Assembly (NCBI GenBank): GCA_024687845.1
Contig: JAILEL010000200.1
Span: forward strand, 1 to 12,688
Origin: Eubacterium sp.
GTDB taxonomy: Bacteria > Bacillota_A > Clostridia > Lachnospirales > Lachnospiraceae
Direction of reading: 5' to 3'
DNA length: 12,688 nt
The translations under genes and the position numbers were made by a program. Position 1 is the first letter of the stretch. The number at the start of each line of letters is the position of its first letter. Below are positions 7,692-12,688 of the stretch, piece after piece. A model generated the notes under the pieces. The model made no database searches and was not told the origin of the DNA. It worked only from the letters and a program-made list of their open reading frames with translations.

Positions 7692-7719
7692 AAAATAACT
7701 CCTCTTATACCAAATAAAA

Positions 7720-7733
7720 TGTAAGCGCTTACA
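7720..7733. promoter_or_regulatory. Second copy of the palindromic operator, upstream of pfp
   Basis: TGTAAGCGCTTACA, identical over all 14 bp to the site at uxaC. It lies 6 bp after the -10 box of the minus-strand promoter, over the expected start of transcription and 14 nt before the ribosome binding site. The same sequence in the same position at two units argues for one repressor acting on both. Confidence 0.8.
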
Positions 7734-7740
7734 TACGCTA

Positions 7741-7769
7741 ATTATAAACATTTTCGTATATATCTTCAA
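7741..7769 (-). promoter_or_regulatory. SigA promoter of pfp
   Basis: On the minus strand TTGAAG (7764-7769) and TATAAT (7741-7746) are separated by 17 bp: five of six and six of six consensus bases if the -35 is compared with TTGACA leniently (four strict matches plus the leading TTGA). The palindromic operator follows directly downstream. Confidence 0.75.
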
Positions 7770-7831
7770 GTTATTTTTTTCTTATTAAATAAATCTATTA
7801 TTCTGACAGGACAAAGGTTTATTTAGGATAC

Positions 7832-7954
7832 CTAAGCGGGAATCCTAAAGCCCTTTTCATCCAGACTTTCTTTTTCATGCTGGATAATTACCGGAATAAA
7901 ACTTCCGATAGAACCAAGCGTCTGTGCAACGGCCTGAATATATTTCTGTATTAC
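7832..7954 (-). pseudogene. C-terminal fragment of an unrecognised protein
   Basis: Forty codons are open on the minus strand from just after the TAA at 7955-7957 to TAG at 7832-7834. They have no start codon, yet the composition is protein-like: AVAQTLGSIGSFIP, then VIIQHEKESLDEKGF, ending RIPA. It is in the same frame as the MarR-like gene and begins directly after that gene's stop. It looks like the tail of a gene whose front was deleted. A TTTAGGAT/ATCCTAAA hairpin (7822-7849) surrounds its stop codon but has no good T-run. I cannot name the family. The flanking bases are very AT-rich (7941-7970), consistent with a join. Confidence 0.4.
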
Positions 7955-8281
7955 TTAATATATTATAGGTTTAAGATTGCTCTCAATCTTAGTTATTGTC
8001 TGAATCGTAGTCACAATGTCTTTCTCCGGTATACCATCAAACATCTTTCCCATAATACTTATGCTCATCTCATTATTCTTCTCACAGAACTTTCTGCAGG
8101 AATCAGTGAGTATTATCCGCTGTTTTCGTTTATCAGACTCATCAACCCGAAACTCGATAAAATTCTTTTTCTCCAGTTTCAGGAGTATCTGTTTAACATT
8201 CTGATGAGAACTCCCCGGAATATCTGAAAGTTCTTTTAATGTGGGCGGTTCTTTACACATACCGGCAAAGACTCCGGACAC
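7955..8281 (-). CDS. MarR-like winged-helix regulator, N-terminally shortened
   Basis: The core resembles the DNA-binding half of MarR regulators. TLKELSDIPGSSHQNVKQILLKLEKK forms the helix-turn-helix and recognition helix, FRVDESDKRKQRIILT is the beta-wing with the family's D..D.R...I.LT pattern, and helices for dimerisation follow. At 108 aa from GTG 8281 (101 aa from ATG 8260) it lacks roughly the first 35-40 residues of a normal MarR, including the first dimerisation helix, and an in-frame TAG lies directly before the GTG. ATG 8260 has GGAG 11 nt upstream, and a TATAAT box (8288-8293) with TTGATT 16 bp further on could give a transcript starting near 8281. So a short product may be made, but a decayed remnant is equally likely. 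It is divergent from the serine hydrolase, a common arrangement for a regulator and its target. Confidence 0.5.
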   Translation of the reverse strand: MSGVFAGMCKEPPTLKELSDIPGSSHQNVKQILLKLEKKNFIEFRVDESDKRKQRIILTDSCRKFCEKNNEMSISIMGKMFDGIPEKDIVTTIQTITKIESNLKPIIY

Positions 8282-8305
8282 CTACTAATTATATCATAAA
8301 TCATA

Positions 8306-8455
8306 ATGAAATCAACGGGATTATATATCGTCATAACGCTCCTGGCAGCGATAGCCTTACCTCCGTACCGTTGATCAGCCAGCACAGGTTATCTTATTCA
8401 CAGAAAAGTCTTCCCTATAAGGGAACTTCCGGCTTTCGGAAATGATCAACAATAA
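8306..8455 (+). pseudogene. Possible remnant ORF with an internal TGA
   Basis: ATG 8306 opens a 22-codon frame whose product looks like a hydrophobic N-terminus (MKSTGLYIVITLLAAIALP). It stops at TGA (8372-8374), then the same frame stays open for 26 more codons (SASTGYLIHRK to FGNDQQ) until TAA 8453-8455. No ribosome binding site precedes the ATG. It may be a broken small membrane or secreted protein, or chance. Nothing else in this stretch is clearly coding. Confidence 0.2.
8370..8450. repeat. Nested inverted repeats upstream of the serine hydrolase
   Basis: GTTGATCA (8370-8377) and TGATCAAC (8443-8450) are exact inverted copies. Between them lie two adjacent short hairpins, TTCCC-TATAA-GGGAA (8411-8425) and TTCCG-GCTTT-CGGAA (8427-8441). 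Together they could fold into a branched RNA or mark the ends of a small decayed element. Function unknown. Confidence 0.4.
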
Positions 8456-8540
8456 AACAATAAAATGTACTTGAAAAGAATTTTTAATTCGATTAGTCTT
8501 TTCTTAGGACGTCCGAATCTTTACGAAAAGGAGTTTTTTC

Positions 8541-9533
8541 ATGGATAAACAACAACTTCATGCTCTTATTTCCGAAAGCACCGGAAACGAGAGCAACATC
8601 TGCCAGATCTATGCGATTAAGGATGGTTCAGCCATATATGATGATTGCTGGCGCGGATTTACGACTTTAGATGCGATGAACGTCAATTCCGTGACCAAAG
8701 GTGTAATAGGACTGCTTACCGGGATTGCACTGGATAAGGGCTGTATCAAAAGCCTTGATCAAAAGGTGATGGATTTCTTTCCGGATTATGCCGTAAAACG
8801 TGGTGAGAAAACAATCTACGATGTTACGGTCAGGCATCTGATCACGATGACAGCTCCATATAAAGGAAGTTCGGAACCGTGGAAGAAGGTGTGTACCTCC
8901 GAAGATTGGACTTTAGCGATGTTGGATTTTCTTGGCGGACGAAAAGGTCTCACCGGCGAATTCAGATATGCTACGCTTGGTATTCAGATCTTAGCAGGAA
9001 TAATCGAGCGCTCAAGCGGTGAGAAATGTATTGATTTTGCCAACAGGAATCTGTTTGAGCCATTAGAACTGCCAAAGCGTGTATTACACGGAGACAGTTC
9101 AAAAGAAGATCAGTTTGATTTTTTTATGAACAAGAATCCCAGGAAAAACGAGTGGTACTCTGATCCTCAGGGCAGTGTAACCGCAGGTTGGGGATTATGT
9201 ATGTCCGCAAGAGATATGGCCGTCATTGGGGAAATGGTGTTAAATTGCGGTCATCACAAAGGCAAAACGATCGTCTCTCACGCATACATAAAAGGAATGA
9301 CAACTCCACACCTTAAATTAGGCGAACGTTTTGGCTTTATGAATTACTGCTATTTATGGTACAAGCCATATGACGACAGAGATGTCTATGCCGCGATCGG
9401 TGACAGCGGGAATATCATCTATATCAATAAAGAATCAAATATATCTGTAGGAATAACCGGCACCTTCAAGCCAAGAATCTTTGACCGGGTTGAATTTATC
9501 GAGCAGAAAGTATTGCCGGTGATTTTGGGGTGA
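8541..9533 (+). CDS. Serine hydrolase, beta-lactamase/class C-like fold (family S12)
   Basis: A 330-aa protein of the beta-lactamase-related serine hydrolase superfamily (class C enzymes, D-aminopeptidases, esterases). The active-site SxxK is SVTK at 50-53 (NSVTKGVIGLLTGIALDKG). The second-box tyrosine is in YAT at 143-145, where typical enzymes have YSN or YAN, followed by the usual GIQILAGIIERSSG helix. The third box HxG/KTG is replaced by GDSG at 287-290. There is no signal peptide, so it is probably cytoplasmic, and with these departures an esterase or peptidase role is likelier than antibiotic resistance. AAGGAG (8528-8533) is 7 nt before ATG 8541. An imperfect palindrome around GGACGTCC (8507-8514) precedes it, and the -35/-10 match is poor. 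It is divergent from the shortened MarR gene, which may once have controlled it. Confidence 0.85.
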   Translation: MDKQQLHALISESTGNESNICQIYAIKDGSAIYDDCWRGFTTLDAMNVNSVTKGVIGLLTGIALDKGCIKSLDQKVMDFFPDYAVKRGEKTIYDVTVRHLITMTAPYKGSSEPWKKVCTSEDWTLAMLDFLGGRKGLTGEFRYATLGIQILAGIIERSSGEKCIDFANRNLFEPLELPKRVLHGDSSKEDQFDFFMNKNPRKNEWYSDPQGSVTAGWGLCMSARDMAVIGEMVLNCGHHKGKTIVSHAYIKGMTTPHLKLGERFGFMNYCYLWYKPYDDRDVYAAIGDSGNIIYINKESNISVGITGTFKPRIFDRVEFIEQKVLPVILG

Positions 9534-9714
9534 TCAGCGTACAAAAGAGCTTCAGCCCAAGCAGGTCTTCCAATTGACACATGAGTTTTCTGACCGTCAT
9601 ATCCGTGAGTGCGCGGTCCCGGCTGTTCACACACATCATGAATTGATTCTTCGGTCTTTCCCGATCACTCCAGCCCTTCAGTTTTTCATACATATTTTTA
9701 TCTATAACCGACAT
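9496..9714 (-). CDS. Small hypothetical protein, 3' end probably truncated (72 aa)
   Basis: Not recognised. ATG 9714 has a strong GGAGGGA (9721-9727) 6 nt upstream, and the stop of the preceding frameshifted gene overlaps that site, so it belongs to the minus-strand cluster. Residues 1-57 look like a normal charged soluble protein (MSVIDKNMYEKLKGWSDRER). The last 12-13 codons (9496-9533) are simply the antisense of the serine hydrolase's final codons. This convergent 38-bp overlap suggests the original 3' part was lost at the junction near 9534. No terminator is visible between the two genes. Confidence 0.5.
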   Translation of the reverse strand: MSVIDKNMYEKLKGWSDRERPKNQFMMCVNSRDRALTDMTVRKLMCQLEDLLGLKLFCTLITPKSPAILSAR

Positions 9715-9726
9715 TGTTCGTCCCTC

Positions 9727-9959
9727 CTACTCAACGATCTGTATCTGCTCCATCCAGAGCTCTAACAGTTTCTTTCCGAACTCCTTATCCTCGCCTCTGT
9801 CCATGCATTCAGACATTACAACCCATTTTCTATCTCCCTCTTCGTCTTTCAGACCGGATGTAAAGATGGTATACTCACCAAAGCCCAAACTGGACCACCG
9901 TGAATCGGAGTTACGACATACACCTTCAAATTAATTGCATTAACATCATGTTTTCCCAT
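9727..9959 (-). pseudogene. Frameshifted small gene (about 76 codons)
   Basis: ATG 9957-9959 follows AGGTGA by 6 nt and overlaps the end of the HAD gene by 14 bp, as in a coupled operon. Its own frame (MGKHDVNAIN...) soon degenerates and stops at 9849-9851. From about 9930 a different minus-strand frame carries 66 clearly protein-like codons down to TAG 9727-9729: EGVCRNSDSRWSSLGFGEY, then RKWVVMSECMDRG and LLELWMEQIQIVE. That frame has no start, and TAA (9931-9933) lies just before it. A single-base loss near 9928-9935 would join the two parts into one protein of about 76 aa. No canonical slippery heptamer is seen, so mutation or a sequencing error is likelier than programmed frameshifting. 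Family unknown. Confidence 0.6.
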
Positions 9960-10455
9960 TCTTTGTCACCTCTGCAATTTGCATATTCAAAATCTCGATT
10001 GCCTGCTCCGCCTTTTCCACGGAAAGTCCTTCATAACAGTTCGTCTTGATCAAATGCTTCCGTATTTCTTCATCAAAATCCCCAAAGACATGATCATCGA
10101 TCACCACATATCCCTCTGCATTCTCAAGTGCATCCAGGTATCGATGAATCCCTCTTCCCCGGTCCTGCAAAAAATAATCATATACATGGTCATCGTAGGT
10201 CTTACCCACGATCTGCAGTCCTTCCTTCGCCAGCATCTCATTCAAATACTGCGCATCTTCCGAGCAGCAGAAGAATACTGCCTCCCACCCAATCTTCCAG
10301 TCACTCGTCAAAATGATTAACGCATTAGTTTCATTCACGATCTTCGCCAGATTCTTCACCAGTTCCGTCTCGATCCCTGTGCATCCACTAGGTGCCTGCG
10401 CCTTTGTCAGTACACGATTCAGAACCCCATCCACATCAAGAAAAATCAGTTTCAT
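9946..10455 (-). CDS. HAD-superfamily phosphatase-like protein (RNA-repair-associated HAD type)
   Basis: A 169-aa single-domain HAD hydrolase. Motif I is FLDVDGVLN with the nucleophile and acid pair D7 and D9. Motif II is ILTSDWK (S51), and motif IV is VVIDDH (D120, D121). Size and layout, including the RGRGIHRYL block at 99-107, resemble the HAD domains attached to Swiss-Army-knife RNA-repair proteins, where the role is thought to be end-phosphate removal; a substrate cannot be fixed from sequence. ATG 10455 is preferred over the upstream TTG at 10476 because GAGGAG lies 5 nt before it. It begins 2 nt after the stop of a 17-codon ORF and its end overlaps the next gene, so it sits inside a tightly coupled minus-strand operon. 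Confidence 0.85.
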   Translation of the reverse strand: MKLIFLDVDGVLNRVLTKAQAPSGCTGIETELVKNLAKIVNETNALIILTSDWKIGWEAVFFCCSEDAQYLNEMLAKEGLQIVGKTYDDHVYDYFLQDRGRGIHRYLDALENAEGYVVIDDHVFGDFDEEIRKHLIKTNCYEGLSVEKAEQAIEILNMQIAEVTKNGKT

Positions 10456-10457
10456 CT

Positions 10458-10511
10458 CTACTCCTCGCAATCCCAATCCCGTTCTTCTTCATATTCAAGC
10501 TTCAGAATCAT
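10458..10511 (-). CDS. 17-codon ORF coupled to the HAD gene
   Basis: The minus strand encodes MILKLEYEEERDWDCEE from ATG 10511 to TAG 10458-10460, directly preceded by an in-frame TAA. The glutamate codons at its end form the GAGGAG ribosome binding site of the HAD gene, whose ATG is 2 nt beyond the stop. That arrangement suits translational coupling. No good ribosome binding site precedes its own ATG. It could be a leader peptide, a small protein or the tail of a lost gene. Confidence 0.3.
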   Translation of the reverse strand: MILKLEYEEERDWDCEE

Positions 10512-10526
10512 TCTTTATGCTTAAGC

Positions 10527-11081
10527 CTAAGCCGACCACTCCTCATTATTCGGTAATTCAAGGCGATAACATGCCACTCCATAACTCCTGAAATTATCGC
10601 CATCCACTAATCCCTTGAGTCCAACTGCCTCTTTCTGAAAGCCCATCTTCACAAGAAGGTTTCTCGATGCCGTATTCTCATATATTGTTTCCGCACAAAT
10701 CTGAGTTTCTCTTTTTCCTGTCAAATCTCCGGCACAGAAGCAATCAATATACGCTGTGACAGCTTCCACTGCATATCCCATCCTTCGGTATTCCGGGAAG
10801 AAATAAAACTCCAAATCCCCATACGAATCTCCGTTAGAATCCATCTCCGGAAGTATTCCGACATACCCAATCATGGTATCGGTATCCTTAAGAAAAACCG
10901 TATAATAGATCACCCCACTGCTGTGGAAATCGATAGCCTCTTCCAGTTCCGGCGAGTAAACCTGCCCGTACTGATAAAAGAAAATATCCTCATCTTTCAG
11001 ATGCATTATATAGTTATCCCTGTCCCGCTCATCAACAGATGGCAGAAGTTTCAGTCTTCTTGTGATAATTTCTTTCTTCAT
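10527..11081 (-). CDS. GNAT-family N-acetyltransferase (RimJ/RimL-like)
   Basis: A 184-aa acetyl-CoA-dependent acetyltransferase. It opens like the RimJ/RimL group (I.TRRLKLLP), has the central strands TVFLKDTDTMIGYVGILPE and GDLEFYFFPEYRRMGYAVEAV (acetyl-CoA loop RRMGYA at 99-104), and ends with the usual ENTASRNLLVKMGFQKE block. The acceptor is unknown; related enzymes modify protein N-termini, small amines or drugs. ATG 11081 is chosen because AAGAGG (11090-11095) lies 8 nt upstream; GTG 11090 overlaps that site. It starts 12 nt after the NADAR gene's stop, so the two are co-transcribed, and is followed by 71 nt holding the 17-codon ORF. Confidence 0.88.
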   Translation of the reverse strand: MKKEIITRRLKLLPSVDERDRDNYIMHLKDEDIFFYQYGQVYSPELEEAIDFHSSGVIYYTVFLKDTDTMIGYVGILPEMDSNGDSYGDLEFYFFPEYRRMGYAVEAVTAYIDCFCAGDLTGKRETQICAETIYENTASRNLLVKMGFQKEAVGLKGLVDGDNFRSYGVACYRLELPNNEEWSA

Positions 11082-11093
11082 AAGCGCCACCTC

Positions 11094-11753
11094 TTATTTC
11101 TCAAACACCACTCTACTGAAAGTGTCCTTGTCTTCCAATGCCGCTTCAAGCTTCCCACTGTTCTTCAACCCGACGTAGATGGCTGCCGCCTCTGCCTGAC
11201 AGTTAATCTGCCGAGCCGGATTAAACTCAATGTCTGTAAATGCCTTATATCTGATCACTTGCTCGGCCAGATCCGGATTCTGATGAAGTGCATTCACATA
11301 CAGCCAGTCGAAGAAATATGTGGGGGGATTGATCGGGAATTCCTGATCAAAATATTGGAAACACTTTATCTTTCCCGGGCCACGAAGCCGTTCATCCTTA
11401 TGTGCTTCCGGAGATGGCATGGTATAGATATCTGTATACGGCCCCAAGATTTCCTGGCCATGTCGGAACACCTTGCTTCCCTGAAACAGAGATTCTACTG
11501 TCATCTGCCTACCCTGTTCTTCAACCATGGAAAGATTAAATGCACTAAGTGCTACGCCCAGAGGATTATCAGACTTACTTGAAACCTCCAGAATCTTATC
11601 CTTTCCGGTCACATCCCTGTAACTTCCATGCAGGCTCCGAATGCACCTCTGTTTCTGCTGAAAGGAAAACCCATTATAGAATGTAAAATCAATATTTATC
11701 CTTCTAAAAAAAGGCGCCTGTTCCATCACCTCAAAAACCGGTCGATTAGCCAT
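11094..11753 (-). CDS. NADAR-domain protein, DarT1-associated antitoxin type
   Basis: The 219-aa protein resembles the NADAR antitoxins found beside DarT1 toxins, which remove ADP-ribose from guanosine in nucleic acid. Supporting features are the opening MANRPVF, the early LHGSYRD..GKDKILEVSSKS segment, LGVALSAFNL (65-74), the NADAR core VESLFQGSKVF (86-96; compare VE.YFQ..K in YbiA-type proteins), KDERLRGPG (119-127), YFFDWLYVNAL (146-156) and FTDIEFNP (172-179) followed by NCQAEAAA. ATG 11753 has GGAGG 7 nt upstream; the TTG at 11771 lacks one. It is 79 nt downstream of the WYL gene and 12 nt before the GNAT gene. No DarT (DUF4433) gene is in the window, so the toxin is either outside or missing. 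The family call is from remembered sequence patterns. Confidence 0.75.
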   Translation of the reverse strand: MANRPVFEVMEQAPFFRRINIDFTFYNGFSFQQKQRCIRSLHGSYRDVTGKDKILEVSSKSDNPLGVALSAFNLSMVEEQGRQMTVESLFQGSKVFRHGQEILGPYTDIYTMPSPEAHKDERLRGPGKIKCFQYFDQEFPINPPTYFFDWLYVNALHQNPDLAEQVIRYKAFTDIEFNPARQINCQAEAAAIYVGLKNSGKLEAALEDKDTFSRVVFEK

Positions 11754-11791
11754 ATCTGTCCCTCCGTTCAACTACGTATTCCTTCTATATT

Positions 11792-11818
11792 CACATATAG
11801 TATAAAAGTACCTATGTG
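11792..11818. promoter_or_regulatory. Inverted repeat in the WYL-NADAR gap, candidate operator
   Basis: CACATA (11792-11797) and TATGTG (11813-11818) face each other across 15 bp. On the minus strand a TATACT box lies between the arms, but no convincing -35 was found. The position upstream of the NADAR gene makes it a candidate binding site for the neighbouring WYL regulator. Confidence 0.3.
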
Positions 11819-11832
11819 CATTTTTTAGTCCA

Positions 11833-12688
11833 TCACCCCACCCTTCCACACGAATTACCGATATATCCCTCCAAACTGCTCTGCAGCATTCCTACCACAC
11901 GATTGCGTAAAGACTGCGGCTCAATGATGGTCACGTCCATAGAATGTGACAACGCAAATTCCAACGCCTTCTGCGGATCTGTTCTGGTAGAAACGAGAAT
12001 ATCACCATTTTCCATCCGATTTACCTTTAATGACTGCCTGCCGAAGAATTCAACAAAGGAAGACACTCTGCTTTCATCCGCCAGGAACTTAACAGCCTGT
12101 TCATTCACATTTTTCGTAACAGCAGAAAGACCTCTTCGATACGACATATCAGAACCAACCAAACGCATTTCTGAAATATAGTCAATTCTAAACTCTAAGT
12201 CCGCCCCATCTGCATCTCGGCAGAGCAGCAGATATTTTCCATTTACTATCTCGGTTTCATATGGAGCAACGATATGCTCTTCATACTGTTCTTCCAGACC
12301 GCGCCGCCCCGCCCGATACTTTCTGTAGAGAAACTGAACATTCTTTTTCGTGGCAATCGCCTCATTAATGATATCCACCGTGTAGAACATCTGATTACTT
12401 GAAGTCGGTTCTTTCACATTCCTTCTTGATGTTCCTGTATTCTTTCTAAAATACTTGCTGGATAAGCTTTCCAGTTTTTTCACCAGTTGCATCTTCTGAT
12501 TATCAGAGATGTAATCTGCATCCATCACACTGTCGATCAGAAAATGTATCTCACAGTCCATGATTTCTCTCTGAAGATAAAAGCCTGTGCAAACCGACTG
12601 TTCTTCTGCTTCACCGGTATCCTTAGAGAACACCATACGAGTCTTCTCATCCCACTGAATATCGATTCCCATATCGATCATGTCCATG
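11833..12688 (-). CDS. WYL-domain transcriptional regulator, 5' end beyond the window
   Basis: The frame is open to the right edge, so the visible 284 residues are the C-terminal part of a longer protein. Full-length relatives are about 320-340 aa with an N-terminal winged helix that would lie past position 12688; the methionine at the edge is not taken as the start. The visible part has a helical linker (HFLIDSVMDADYISDNQKMQLVKKL), then a WYL domain beginning at VDIINEAI and VQFLYRKY. Its core reads KYLLLCRDADGADLEFRIDYISEM, with K in place of W in the name-giving motif and the conserved FR.D.I retained. A C-terminal WCX-like region ends the protein. WYL proteins often control defence and stress loci, sensing nucleic acid or nucleotides. 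It is upstream of the NADAR gene on the same strand. Confidence 0.85.
   Translation of the reverse strand, partial: MDMIDMGIDIQWDEKTRMVFSKDTGEAEEQSVCTGFYLQREIMDCEIHFLIDSVMDADYISDNQKMQLVKKLESLSSKYFRKNTGTSRRNVKEPTSSNQMFYTVDIINEAIATKKNVQFLYRKYRAGRRGLEEQYEEHIVAPYETEIVNGKYLLLCRDADGADLEFRIDYISEMRLVGSDMSYRRGLSAVTKNVNEQAVKFLADESRVSSFVEFFGRQSLKVNRMENGDILVSTRTDPQKALEFALSHSMDVTIIEPQSLRNRVVGMLQSSLEGYIGNSCGRVG

Noticed and set aside
8507..8514. GGACGTCC palindrome upstream of the serine hydrolase as a firm MarR operator
   Set aside because: Only eight exact bases with poor symmetry outside them and no second copy; noted in the gene entry but not called as a site.
8541..9533. Antibiotic-resistance beta-lactamase
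   Set aside because: No signal peptide, and the second and third active-site boxes differ from true class C enzymes; only the broad serine-hydrolase family is supported.
9928..9935. Programmed -1 frameshift in the gene after HAD
   Set aside because: No X-XXY-YYZ slippery heptamer or clear downstream stimulatory structure; mutation or a read error is simpler.
10923..11582. Plus-strand 219-codon ORF
   Set aside because: It is antisense to the GNAT and NADAR genes, has no ribosome binding site, and its product does not resemble a folded protein family.
1..12688. CRISPR array, tRNA or rRNA genes, transposase
   Set aside because: No regularly spaced direct repeats, no cloverleaf or ribosomal RNA sequence, and no transposase-like protein were found on either strand.

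Overview
The window reads as low-GC Firmicutes chromosome, most likely a gut or rumen Lachnospiraceae-type anaerobe. The grounds are AT-rich genes with strong AGGAGG-type ribosome binding sites, textbook SigA promoters, a pyrophosphate-type phosphofructokinase, and a galacturonate pathway of the pectin-degrader kind. This assignment rests on protein resemblance and base composition judged by eye; no search was run.

Left half (1-7770): a palindromic intergenic element (15-126) is followed by a consensus promoter with a perfect 14-bp palindromic operator. The operon uxaC-uxaB-uxaA (274-4725) converts D-galacturonate to tagaturonate, altronate and 2-keto-3-deoxygluconate. KdgK and KdgA, which would finish the route to pyruvate and glyceraldehyde-3-phosphate, are not in the window. 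A second consensus promoter (4757-4785) drives an unrecognised 81-aa protein and a GltD/PreT-like iron-sulfur flavoprotein. An intrinsic-terminator hairpin between these two genes includes the end of the small gene. A two-way terminator separates the flavoprotein from a phosphofructokinase gene read on the minus strand. The phosphofructokinase promoter carries exactly the same 14-bp palindrome as uxaC, in the same place relative to the -10 box, so the two units are probably co-regulated by a LacI/CcpA-type protein encoded elsewhere.

Middle (about 7800-9730): a patchwork of fragments. It holds the C-terminal tail of an unrecognised protein, an N-terminally shortened MarR-like regulator, a short plus-strand frame broken by TGA, nested inverted repeats, an intact serine hydrolase (beta-lactamase fold), and a short minus-strand gene whose 3' end runs into the hydrolase gene. 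This looks like a site of repeated insertion and deletion, and composition becomes somewhat more GC-rich to its right.

Right (9490-12688): a minus-strand cluster in the order WYL-domain regulator (cut by the window edge), NADAR-domain protein resembling DarT1-associated antitoxins, GNAT acetyltransferase, a 17-codon ORF coupled to a HAD-family phosphatase like those in RNA-repair proteins, a frameshifted small gene, and the 72-aa gene. A WYL regulator, an ADP-ribose-removing NADAR protein and an RNA-repair-type HAD together suggest a defence or nucleic-acid-repair module. No DarT toxin is visible, so it may lie beyond the right edge or be missing. This is the most promising part of the window.
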